Assembly (NCBI GenBank): GCA_934533005.1
Contig: CAKTBC010000035.1
Location: 1-16,795 of the forward strand
Length of the DNA: 16,795 bases
Reading direction: 5' to 3'
Source of the DNA: an uncultured Oscillospiraceae bacterium
GTDB lineage: Bacteria; Bacillota; Clostridia; Oscillospirales; Oscillospiraceae
In this document: piece after piece, positions 1 to 6,254 of the stretch
Numbering within the stretch: the first letter of the stretch is position 1
How the letters are laid out: every line of letters begins with the position of its first letter
Translations under genes and position numbers: made by a program
The notes under the pieces: model-generated
The model's database searches: none
The model's input: only the letters and a program-made list of their open reading frames with translations
What the model was told of the DNA's origin: nothing

Positions 1-32
1 TCCAGCAGCTGCTTCATGGATACTACTGCCAT
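1..32 (-). CDS. rpsB: 30S ribosomal protein S2, N-terminal start only
   Basis: Only the first ten codons are present; the gene runs off the left edge. They read MAVVSMKQLL, the near-invariant start of bacterial ribosomal protein S2, a component of the small subunit. A strong ribosome binding site (AGGAGG, complement of 43-48) lies ten bases before the ATG at 32. The gene has its own sigma-A promoter and a roughly 100-base structured leader upstream. The identification rests on this short peptide, the strong SD and the strong promoter; the rest of the protein cannot be checked here. Confidence 0.85.
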   Translation of the reverse strand, partial: MAVVSMKQLL

Positions 33-79
33 GTTGGGGGTTCCTCCTTTATTTTGTTATTACCTCCGGGGGCCTCATC

Positions 80-114
80 CCGGCGCGACCAGGCTTGCGC
101 CACATGGTCGCCGG
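80..114 (-). promoter_or_regulatory. Candidate structured leader of rpsB
   Basis: The transcript between the promoter and rpsB can fold a hairpin: the arm at 105-114 (CCGGCGACCA on the minus strand) pairs with 80-91, with a two-base bulge. A second, smaller pairing (CCGGG at 79-83 with CCCGG at 66-70) shares bases 80-83 with the full-length first stem, so the two may be alternatives, although a shortened first stem could coexist with it. Ribosomal protein S2 genes in many bacteria are controlled by leader RNAs. I infer a similar role but cannot assign a known family. Confidence 0.4.
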
Positions 115-141
115 TCCGCTCCCCGTGCGTAATGCGCGGGT

Positions 142-170
142 ATTATACCAAATGCCCGCGCACTCTGCAA
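142..170 (-). promoter_or_regulatory. Sigma-A promoter of rpsB
   Basis: On the minus strand a TTGCAG -35 (165-170) and a perfect TATAAT -10 (142-147) are separated by exactly 17 bp. TGG just before the -10 adds an extended -10 element. Transcription should start near 135, giving a leader of about 100 bases before rpsB. Confidence 0.8.
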
Positions 171-216
171 GCGCTTTTTTCTCTCTTTTGAAAAAAATTT
201 TGATTTTCCAGGGTTT

Positions 217-498
217 TTAGCCCCAGATGCCCCGCCGGGGCTGCCTGTCGCGCCGGATCTCTGCGGCGCCCTCGATGAGAACGATGTCCCCGCCGATGCG
301 GGCAATGGATTCCCACGGGAGAATGTAATCGCTCTCCCGGCCGAACAGCCCGAAAAACCGCGCCGGCCCCGGCACGATGAGCGCCAGTACCCGCCCCGAC
401 GTGAGATCAAGGATCGCGTCGCTCACAAAGCCGAGGCGCGTGCCGTCGGAAATGTTGATGACTTCGCGGTAGCGCAGCTCGGTAAGCCGTACCTCCAT
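217..498 (-). CDS. ylmC: YlmC/YmxH-family sporulation PRC-barrel protein
   Basis: This 93-residue protein begins MEVRLTELRYREVINI and continues with a DGTRLGFVSDAILDL segment typical of the PRC-barrel fold of the YlmC/YmxH sporulation family, whose members are usually 80-100 residues. Its biochemical role is not known; homologues are linked to sporulation in Clostridia and Bacilli. It lies 64 bases downstream of sigG on the same strand, so it is probably transcribed with it or from a forespore promoter. Its SD is a G-run (GGGGGTGG) caught in the 3' arm of a 9-bp hairpin, which could limit its translation. The C-terminus is basic and arginine-rich. No convincing terminator follows it. Confidence 0.8.
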   Translation of the reverse strand: MEVRLTELRYREVINISDGTRLGFVSDAILDLTSGRVLALIVPGPARFFGLFGRESDYILPWESIARIGGDIVLIEGAAEIRRDRQPRRGIWG

Positions 499-507
499 GA
501 TGTACCA

Positions 508-528
508 CCCCCATAGAGCCTATGGGGG
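508..528 (-). promoter_or_regulatory. Hairpin over the ribosome binding site of ylmC
   Basis: A perfect 9-bp stem (CCCCCATAG at 508-516, CTATGGGGG at 520-528) with a 3-base loop sits between sigG and ylmC. On the minus-strand RNA the 3' arm supplies the G-run that is the only SD candidate for the ATG at 498. No U-run follows, so it is not an intrinsic terminator. It may sequester the ribosome binding site. Confidence 0.5.
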
Positions 529-562
529 CGGGGCGTTGTCCTATGCCAGGGCACCGCCGCGC

Positions 563-1345
563 CTATGATACGAAAATGGCCTTTTTGATCTGCCGGATGG
601 CGTTCTTCTCCAGCCGGGAGACCTGCGCCTGCGATATGCCGACCATCGAGGCGACCTCCATCTGCGTTTTGCCGTCGTAAAAGCGCAGCGAGAGAATGCG
701 CTTTTCCCGCCCGGTCAGACTGCGCATGGCATCGTCGAGCGCCATGCATTCGATCCAGCTCTCGTCCGTGTTGCGCGAGTCGCGCACCTGATCCATGACC
801 GTAAGGCTCTCGCTGCCGTCGGAAAACACCGGGTCGGAGAGACTCACCGGGTCGCTGATCGCGTCGAGCGCGAGAGCAATCTCGGCGCGGGGGATGCCGA
901 GAGCGTTTGCTATCTCCTCCTCGGTCGGCTCGCGGCCGGTCTCGGCGGTGAGCTTTTCGCGCGCCTGCAGGATCTTATACGCGGTGTCGCGCATGCTGCG
1001 CGAGACGCGTATGGCGCTGTTATCCCGCAGATACCGGCGGATTTCCCCGGCGATCATTGGCACGCCGTAGGTGGAAAAGCGCACGTCGTGCGCCTCGGCA
1101 TCGAAGTTGTCGATGGCCTTGATAAGACCGATGCAGCCGACCTGAAAGAGGTCGTCAATGTTCTCCCCGCGGGAGGAAAAGCGCTGGATGACGGACAGCA
1201 CAAGCCGCAGATTGCCCGCAATCAGTTCTTCGCGGGCGGCCTTGTCGCCCTGCCGGACGCGCAGCAGCAATTTTCGCGTGGTGGCGCTGTCGAGCACGGC
1301 GAGCTTCGAGGTGTTGACGCCGCAAATCTCTACCTTTCCCTGCAT
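563..1345 (-). CDS. sigG: RNA polymerase forespore sigma factor SigG
   Basis: This is the late forespore sigma factor, which directs RNA polymerase to genes expressed after engulfment. With the start at 1345 it is 260 residues, the length of Bacillus subtilis SigG, and it opens MQGKVEICGVNTSKL, matching the SigG N-terminus. Region 2 (NLRLVLSVIQRF, DDLFQVGCIGLIKAIDNFD, RFSTYGVPMIAGEIRRYLRD) recognises the -10 and binds core. Region 3 and region 4 (GKTQMEVASMVGISQAQVSRLEK helix-turn-helix) follow. An upstream in-frame TTG at 1369 was rejected because the SD AGAGGAGG lies inside that extension. A sigma-F promoter and an anti-SD hairpin precede the gene. Upstream on the same strand is a secreted peptidase rather than the sigE gene found there in Bacillus. 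Confidence 0.96.
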   Translation of the reverse strand: MQGKVEICGVNTSKLAVLDSATTRKLLLRVRQGDKAAREELIAGNLRLVLSVIQRFSSRGENIDDLFQVGCIGLIKAIDNFDAEAHDVRFSTYGVPMIAGEIRRYLRDNSAIRVSRSMRDTAYKILQAREKLTAETGREPTEEEIANALGIPRAEIALALDAISDPVSLSDPVFSDGSESLTVMDQVRDSRNTDESWIECMALDDAMRSLTGREKRILSLRFYDGKTQMEVASMVGISQAQVSRLEKNAIRQIKKAIFVS

Positions 1346-1356
1346 ATACAGCAAAA

Positions 1357-1393
1357 CCTCCTCTGGCAAACGTTAGTGTTTCCGCAGAGGAGG
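1357..1393 (-). promoter_or_regulatory. Anti-Shine-Dalgarno hairpin upstream of sigG
   Basis: CCTCCTCTG (minus-strand sense, 1385-1393) pairs perfectly over 9 bp with CAGAGGAGG (1357-1365), which contains the sigG SD. A short inner AAAC/GTTT pairing extends the stem. The 5' arm lies between the -35 and -10 of the sigma-F promoter, so it is present only in transcripts that begin further upstream. Such read-through RNA would have its SD masked. Confidence 0.65.
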
Positions 1394-1404
1394 TCGTTTT
1401 ATAC
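1374..1404 (-). promoter_or_regulatory. Sigma-F-type promoter of sigG
   Basis: On the minus strand GTATA (1400-1404) is followed after 16 bp by GGAAACACTA (1374-1383). Both match the forespore sigma-F consensus (GYWTA, GGnnAnAnTA). SigG genes are known targets of sigma-F. Transcription should start near 1367, about 22 bases before the ATG. Confidence 0.72.
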
Positions 1405-1429
1405 ATTTTTGGATTTTTGCGCCGCGGTG

Positions 1430-3148
1430 TTACGGCGTGCCGAGGCGGGCGACGGTGAGGCCGGGGCGCGCCTGGCCGGCGGTATATTTCCAGTCGAACG
1501 TATAGCTGCTCTCGTTTCCGGCGGCGTCGGTCGCCGTGACGGAGATCGTCCACACGCCCTCAGTCAGATTTTCCGCCATCCACGGGAAATCGCTCTCGCC
1601 GTCGGTGAGAAGGAACATGCTGCGCGCCTGGCCGGTGTCCGGCGTGAGCGTGACGGTCAGCCCCGCGAGCCGGTCGTTATCCGTGACGCGATAGTGCAGC
1701 GAGAAGCCGGATTCGGTGATGTCGGTGATCGTGAGCGAGCGGATGACCGGGCTCGTCGTATCGATGAACACCGTGCCGATATCGGCGAGCGGGCTTTCGT
1801 TGCCGTCCGTGTCGCACGCCGCGGCGCGCACTTCGTAAGTGCCCTGCCGCCAGATGTCGATGTCGAGCGTGCCGGAACCGGAGACGGGGGCGTTATAATA
1901 GCGCGTGACCCACACGTCGTCTCCCTCGGCACGAGTTTCGACGCGGAAGGCGTTGAGCCCCTTTTCATCCGTGCCGGAGAGGAAAAGCGAAAAGCCTCTG
2001 GAGGTCGCCGGGCCGATGCTCGAGGCGGTCAGCTCGGGCGCGGCCGTATCGCCGGTGCGCGCTTCTTCACTGAGCAGCGCGCTGACCGTGCCGCTGCCGG
2101 CGATGCCGTCCGAGACGAGCCCCTGCTGCGACTGGAAGGCGCGTACCGCCTCGTCCGTCTTGGAGCAGAAGTAACCGGTGATGTATTTTTCCTCGAGCAG
2201 CCCATGGCGGCAGAGTTCGATCTGCAATACCGTGACGCCCGCGCCGATGTACACCCCGCGCCCGTCCGCCATCGACCAGCCGCGCAGGGACGGGTTATAA
2301 TAGAGCGCGTACACGATCTCGTAGCCGGAGAGGAGGGCGTTGTCGTAATTGGCGAGCGCGAGCACCTCCTGCGAGGACGTGATGTGCCATGTTTCGCCCG
2401 CGGTCGTCGCCGAGGGCTGGAGCGGCTTATAGAGCCCATAATCCGCCATGTGGTACACGACGCCCGTTTTCGGGTTGGTGTAGCTTGTGGCGAAGTTCGC
2501 GCCGAGCCAGTAGTTCGATATGTCCATCGCGTTGCCGGAGTTGTGGCCGCTGCATCCGGGGCGGGCGTAGTAGCCGTTTACCCAGGTGTTGTCCCAGAGG
2601 CGCAGCGCGGCGCGGTAATAGTAGCGGAGATCGAGCGTCTGGATGTCATAGGCGGAAAGATCGATGGAGTATTCCTCCGGCCAGCCGGGGGCGGACTCGG
2701 CGTCCCACCAGAAATTCGTGACGCTCCGCCCGTTCCAGAGCAGCGCGCGGCGGAAAGGACCGGTGTTGGCGTTGGAGTCGTGCAGGCCGATGACCTCCTG
2801 ATAGCACGCCGGGCGGAAAGCATTCGTCACGATAAGCTTCTCATCGCCGTAGCCGACGTCGCGCGCGAACGTCGCGAGCCGGATGACGAGCTCACGGTCC
2901 GTGCCGTGGAGGATGGCGGCCTTCGCCTCTTCGAGCGATGCGGTGGGGTCCATGCCGAAATTCGTGCACCAGTTGCTCGCGGCGGTGTCGAAGTCAAAAT
3001 ACGTCACCGCTTCTTCGTAGGAGAGAAAGTCGATCGTGCCGGTTTTCTCTGCGCTGCCGTCCCCGTCGGCGGCGCGCGCCGGGAGCGCGCCGAGCAGCAG
3101 CGCCGCGAGCAGCGCCGCGGCAAGGGTGCGGATGCCTTGTTTTTTCAT
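1430..3148 (-). CDS. Secreted M15-family peptidase with PG-binding and Ig-like domains
   Basis: The 572-residue product has a signal peptide (KK-x-R, a hydrophobic Ala/Leu stretch, cleavage likely after ARA at about residue 26). The catalytic part (about 40-265) carries the zinc-binding pattern SxHxxGxAxD (S200, H202, G205, D209) and the partner ExWH (E252, H255) of M15/LAS D-Ala-D-Ala or D,L-carboxypeptidases. A peptidoglycan-binding helical domain follows (about 300-360, VRAFQSQQGLVSDGIAG), then two Ig/fibronectin-like repeats (about 370-462 and 466-552). It therefore most likely trims or remodels cell-wall peptide stems outside the membrane. It has a sigma-A promoter divergent from the CCA enzyme gene. 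It lies 84 bp upstream of sigG with no clear terminator between them, so read-through into sigG is possible. Cleavage specificity cannot be told from sequence. Confidence 0.85.
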   Translation of the reverse strand: MKKQGIRTLAAALLAALLLGALPARAADGDGSAEKTGTIDFLSYEEAVTYFDFDTAASNWCTNFGMDPTASLEEAKAAILHGTDRELVIRLATFARDVGYGDEKLIVTNAFRPACYQEVIGLHDSNANTGPFRRALLWNGRSVTNFWWDAESAPGWPEEYSIDLSAYDIQTLDLRYYYRAALRLWDNTWVNGYYARPGCSGHNSGNAMDISNYWLGANFATSYTNPKTGVVYHMADYGLYKPLQPSATTAGETWHITSSQEVLALANYDNALLSGYEIVYALYYNPSLRGWSMADGRGVYIGAGVTVLQIELCRHGLLEEKYITGYFCSKTDEAVRAFQSQQGLVSDGIAGSGTVSALLSEEARTGDTAAPELTASSIGPATSRGFSLFLSGTDEKGLNAFRVETRAEGDDVWVTRYYNAPVSGSGTLDIDIWRQGTYEVRAAACDTDGNESPLADIGTVFIDTTSPVIRSLTITDITESGFSLHYRVTDNDRLAGLTVTLTPDTGQARSMFLLTDGESDFPWMAENLTEGVWTISVTATDAAGNESSYTFDWKYTAGQARPGLTVARLGTP

Positions 3149-3184
3149 AGGCAGAGCCTTTCATTTATAAAAGAATATACAAGC

Positions 3185-3213
3185 ACTATACCCGATTTTT
3201 TGCCGCGCGTCAA
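3185..3213 (-). promoter_or_regulatory. Sigma-A promoter of the M15 peptidase gene
   Basis: On the minus strand TTGACG (3208-3213) and TATAGT (3185-3190) are separated by exactly 17 bp. The start codon at 3148 lies about 30 bases downstream of the predicted start site, after an AAAGG-type SD. Confidence 0.75.
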
Positions 3214-3243
3214 CGCTGCCCCCTTTCGGCGGGGCGCGGCGTG

Positions 3244-3252
3244 TGGTATACT
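3244..3252 (+). promoter_or_regulatory. Extended -10 promoter of the CCA enzyme gene
   Basis: TGGTATACT is a good extended -10 element (TG-n-TATACT). No recognisable -35 lies 17 bp upstream, as is common for extended -10 promoters. Transcription would begin close to 3259, leaving a very short leader before the ATG at 3274. Confidence 0.5.
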
Positions 3253-3273
3253 GCAAAAAAAGGAAAGGGAGGG

Positions 3274-4623
3274 ATGGCCGTGAAGCTGCCGGAGGATGCT
3301 GCACACGCGCTGGAAATGCTGGAGAGCGCCGGGTGGGAGAGCTACGCCGTGGGCGGATGCGTGCGCGATTCGCTGCTCGGCATCGAGCCGCACGACTGGG
3401 ATCTCTGCACTGCCGCGCCGCCGGAGGAGATGAAAAAGGTCTTTGCCGGAGAGCGAGTGCTCGAAACCGGGCTGAAGCACGGCACGCTCACGCTGCTCGC
3501 GCCGTCCGGCCCCATGGAGATCACAACGTTCCGCACCGAGAGCGGCTATTCCGACGGCCGCCACCCGGATCACGTTTCGTTTGTGCGCGATATCCACGCC
3601 GATCTCGCGCGGCGCGATTTTACGGTGAACGCCATGGCGTACAGCCCTGCGCGCGGCCTGCGGGATGATTTCGGCGGGCAGGAGGATCTGAAAAAGGGCG
3701 TCCTCCGCTGCGTCGGCGACCCCGGCGAGCGCTTCCGAGAGGACGCGCTGCGCTTGCTGCGCGCGCTGCGCTTTGCGGCGCGGTTCGGCCTCACGATTGA
3801 GGAGAAGACTGCCGCGGCGCTGCGGGAAAACCGCGCGCTGCTGCGCAACGTGTCGCCGGAACGCATTTTTTCGGAGCTCAAGGGAATCCTCTGCGCGCGC
3901 GGCGCGGGGGAGATGCTGCTTGCGTTCCCGGAGGTGTTTTTTGCGTTTCTCCCGGAGCTTGCGCCGATGCAGGGATTTGATACGCGCCGCCCGCAGAACC
4001 ATTGCTGGGACGTGTGGGGCCATACGGCACACGCCGTGGACGCGATCGCGCCAGAGCCCGTCCTCCGGCTCACGATACTTTTTCATGATAGCGGCAAGCC
4101 GGAGACGTTCCGGTTTGACGCACAGGCCGGGTTTGGCCGGTTTCCCGGCCATCCGGCGATAAGTGCCCGCATTGCGGACACCGCGCTGCGGCGGCTCCGC
4201 TGCGACAACGCCACACGCGAGCGGGTGATCACGCTTGTGGAAAACCACGAGATGCGCACCGGCCACGGCAAAAAGGATCTCCGCCGCCTGCTTGCGAAGA
4301 TCGGCGAGGAGAATATGCGCGATCTGCTGCTCGTCCGGCGCGCGGACGCCACGGCGCACGCGCCGGAGGCCGCCGCGCGGCTCACAGCGCTCGCCGGTGA
4401 GGACGAGCGGCTTTTGAACGAGATCGTTGCCGAGCGGGGGTGCCTGCATGTCAAAGACCTTGCCGTGAGCGGGAACGACCTTTTGGCGCTCGGCCTGAAG
4501 CCGGGCTCGGCGGTGGGGGAGACGCTCGCACGGCTGCTCGACCGCGTGCTGGATGAGGAACTGCCGAACGAAAAGGAAGCGCTGCTCACCGCGGCGCGAA
4601 AGGAGATACAGGAACATGAATGA
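3274..4623 (+). CDS. cca: CCA-adding tRNA nucleotidyltransferase
   Basis: The 449-residue class II nucleotidyltransferase adds or repairs the 3' CCA of tRNA. The N-terminal head shows GGCVRD (27-32) and the metal-binding DxD (D41, D43), followed by RRDFTVNAMA (about 113-122), the flexible neck, and FREDALRLLRALRFA. The C-terminal half has an HD-type motif (FHDSGKPE, H271-D272) and downstream histidines (GHP, ENHE), as in Firmicute enzymes fused to an HD phosphohydrolase-like domain. The ATG at 3274 was chosen for the upstream AGGAAAGGG. A GTG two codons later, with GGGAGGG before it, is also possible. The GTG at 3241 overlaps the promoter and is unlikely. The last 8 bases overlap the next gene, implying coupled translation. 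Confidence 0.93.
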   Translation: MAVKLPEDAAHALEMLESAGWESYAVGGCVRDSLLGIEPHDWDLCTAAPPEEMKKVFAGERVLETGLKHGTLTLLAPSGPMEITTFRTESGYSDGRHPDHVSFVRDIHADLARRDFTVNAMAYSPARGLRDDFGGQEDLKKGVLRCVGDPGERFREDALRLLRALRFAARFGLTIEEKTAAALRENRALLRNVSPERIFSELKGILCARGAGEMLLAFPEVFFAFLPELAPMQGFDTRRPQNHCWDVWGHTAHAVDAIAPEPVLRLTILFHDSGKPETFRFDAQAGFGRFPGHPAISARIADTALRRLRCDNATRERVITLVENHEMRTGHGKKDLRRLLAKIGEENMRDLLLVRRADATAHAPEAAARLTALAGEDERLLNEIVAERGCLHVKDLAVSGNDLLALGLKPGSAVGETLARLLDRVLDEELPNEKEALLTAARKEIQEHE

Positions 4624-5242
4624 GGTAATGATCCAATGGCTCGGCCACTCGTGCTTCCGCATGGAGTATCGGGGCTACGCGCTTGTGACCGATCCGTATG
4701 AGGACGGGTATGTCCCCGGGCTTGCGCCGCTTCGTGTGAGCGCGTCCGCCGTATACTGCTCGCATGGCCACGGCGACCATAACGCCGCGGCGTGCGTGAA
4801 GCAGACCCGGGAAAAAGCCCCGCCCGATCTCTCCGTGCAGGAATTTACCGTTCCGCACGACCACCACGGCGGGGCGCGGCGCGGGATGAATACAATCCGG
4901 CAGTTTTGCTTCGGCTCGCTGCGCGTTGTCCACATGGGCGACACCGGCTGCATGCCGGAGGAGGATACGCTCGCTGCGCTGCGCGGGTGCGACGCGCTGC
5001 TTTTGCCCATCGGCGGATATTATACGGTGGACGCGCCGGAGGCATTCGCCATTGCGGAAAAGATCGTGCCGCGATGCATTGTGCCGATGCACTACCGGGG
5101 CGAAGGCTTTGGCTTTGACGAGATCGGCACGCTTGACGCCTTCTCCGCGCTTTTCACTGCGGAGAAAGTACACTTCCTGAAAGGCGACACATTCACGCTC
5201 ACGGCGGCGGAGCCGCGCGGCGTTATCGTGCCGCAGATGTAA
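4616..5242 (+). CDS. Metallo-beta-lactamase-fold hydrolase, UlaG-like
   Basis: This 208-residue protein begins MNEVMIQWLGHSCFRMEYRG, the GHSxF/R start of the UlaG/UPF0173 branch of the metallo-beta-lactamase superfamily. The metal-binding HxHxDH motif is intact (SHGHGDHN, H50, H52, D54, H55). Later ligand positions are suggested by VVHMGDTG and by PMHYRGEGFG near the C-terminus. These proteins are metal-dependent hydrolases of varied or unknown substrate, and I cannot assign one here. The gene starts inside cca (8-bp overlap) with AGGAG ten bases upstream, so both form one operon. A bidirectional terminator follows. Confidence 0.85.
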   Translation: MNEVMIQWLGHSCFRMEYRGYALVTDPYEDGYVPGLAPLRVSASAVYCSHGHGDHNAAACVKQTREKAPPDLSVQEFTVPHDHHGGARRGMNTIRQFCFGSLRVVHMGDTGCMPEEDTLAALRGCDALLLPIGGYYTVDAPEAFAIAEKIVPRCIVPMHYRGEGFGFDEIGTLDAFSALFTAEKVHFLKGDTFTLTAAEPRGVIVPQM

Positions 5243-5268
5243 TAGTGAAGAGCTTCTTTGACAGACGG

Positions 5269-5305
5269 AAAAGGCCGCTGAAGCGATACGCTTCGGCGGC
5301 CTTTT
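5269..5305. terminator. Bidirectional intrinsic terminator
   Basis: A long stem (GGCCGC-GAAGCG paired with CGCTTC-GGCGGCC, small ATA loop) is flanked by AAAA on the left and TTTT on the right. It lies between the convergent hydrolase and XdhC-family genes and can end both transcripts. Confidence 0.85.
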
Positions 5306-5321
5306 CGCGGAAATTGCGGCG

Positions 5322-6107
5322 TCAGGAAAAGTTTTGTATCTTTCCGTGCTGCACGGCGATGATCTCGGCCATGATGGCAACGGCGATCTCCGCCGGCGTT
5401 TCCCCGCCGAGCGAGAGACCGATGGGCGTATGGATCTCGGCGAGCCGGGCGTCGGAATAGCCAAACTCTCGCATCTGCGAGAAGATCGCTCCAATTTTGG
5501 CGCGGCTGCCGACCATACCGGCATAGCTCCATTCCTTGTCGAGCACCGCATGAAGAGAGGCGCCGTCGGTGGGGTGGCTGTAGGAGCAGAGAACGTAATA
5601 GGCGGAGGGGTCGATGTCCAGCGCACGAAGCCCCGACGCAAAATCCGGCACCTGCTCGAAGCGGTCTGCCATAGCGACGGATTCGGCGATGACCTCCGCA
5701 TCGCGGGTGTCCACCAGCAGCACATCAAAGCCTACTTCCTTGGCGATGCGGATGAGACTGCGTCCCACGTGCCCGCCGCCGCACACCACCAGCAGCGGCG
5801 CGGCACGAAAGACCTCGATAAACACGGTGATGCCGCCGGTGCAGACGGCGCCGCTGGCCGCGGCAGGGTCTTTGATCTCGTAGCGCTTCAAGGCGTTCTG
5901 CCCGGCGGTGATGCATGCTGCGGCATCGCACTTTGCCATTTGTTCGTGGCAGCCGCCACCCACGGTGCCCTTGGAGAGCCCGTTTTCATATACTAGCATC
6001 TTGCCGCTGGTGCGCGGTGTGGAGCCAAAGGAATCCACAATGGTGACGATGGCGTAATTCTTCCGTTCCTTTCGGGCCTGCAGTTGTTCCAGCAAAAGAT
6101 CCTGCAT
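5322..6107 (-). CDS. XdhC/CoxI-family molybdoenzyme maturation protein
   Basis: The 261-residue protein has the two-part XdhC layout. The N-terminal domain has SFGSTPRTSGKMLVY (about 26-40) and the VGGGCHE loop (49-55). The C-terminal Rossmann-like domain opens VVCGGGHVGRSL (about 107-118) and contains SYSHPTDG, YAGMVGSRAK and TPIGLSLGGETPAEIAVAI motifs. XdhC proteins bind the molybdenum cofactor and aid its sulfuration and insertion into xanthine-dehydrogenase-type enzymes; in Clostridia some act on selenium-dependent molybdenum hydroxylases. A nicotinate dehydrogenase of this family is encoded about 9 kb away, a likely client, though separated by unrelated genes. It has its own sigma-A promoter and a GAGGT SD. 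Confidence 0.88.
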   Translation of the reverse strand: MQDLLLEQLQARKERKNYAIVTIVDSFGSTPRTSGKMLVYENGLSKGTVGGGCHEQMAKCDAAACITAGQNALKRYEIKDPAAASGAVCTGGITVFIEVFRAAPLLVVCGGGHVGRSLIRIAKEVGFDVLLVDTRDAEVIAESVAMADRFEQVPDFASGLRALDIDPSAYYVLCSYSHPTDGASLHAVLDKEWSYAGMVGSRAKIGAIFSQMREFGYSDARLAEIHTPIGLSLGGETPAEIAVAIMAEIIAVQHGKIQNFS

Positions 6108-6151
6108 GACGATACCTCAGCTTCTAAACAAGTTTTTTCAAGAATTTTTCT

Positions 6152-6180
6152 ATTGTACTTGGCGGAAGGGAAGAAGTCAA
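6152..6180 (-). promoter_or_regulatory. Sigma-A promoter of the XdhC-family gene
   Basis: On the minus strand TTGACT (6175-6180) and TACAAT (6152-6157) are separated by exactly 17 bp. The predicted start near 6145 leaves a leader of about 38 bases. Confidence 0.8.
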
Positions 6181-6210
6181 TTCTCGGGTTTTTTATTATA
6201 GGATGAAAAG

Positions 6211-6238
6211 AAAAAGCTCGCCGGCCGGCGAGCTTTTT
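6211..6238 (-). terminator. Intrinsic terminator of the KamA-family gene
   Basis: A perfect 28-bp palindrome runs from AAAAAGCTCGCCGG to its complement, ending in five T. It lies 16 bp past the stop codon of the KamA-family gene and just upstream of the XdhC promoter, so it insulates the two units. Confidence 0.85.
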
Positions 6239-6254
6239 GGGCGCTTATGAAGGC

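Noticed and set aside
521..546. Possible sigma-G promoter for ylmC
   Set aside because: GCATA fits the -35, but the -10 matches at only four of seven positions and the spacing is 17 rather than 18 bp.
1346..1369. Upstream TTG start giving a longer SigG
   Set aside because: The extension would translate the SD itself. The ATG at 1345 gives the family's usual length and N-terminus.
1088..3283. Long plus-strand reading frame (731 codons) opposite sigG and the M15 peptidase
   Set aside because: It lies antisense to two well-recognised genes, its sequence is low-complexity and rich in Arg, Ala, Gly and Val as expected of the opposite strand of GC-rich genes, and it matches no family.
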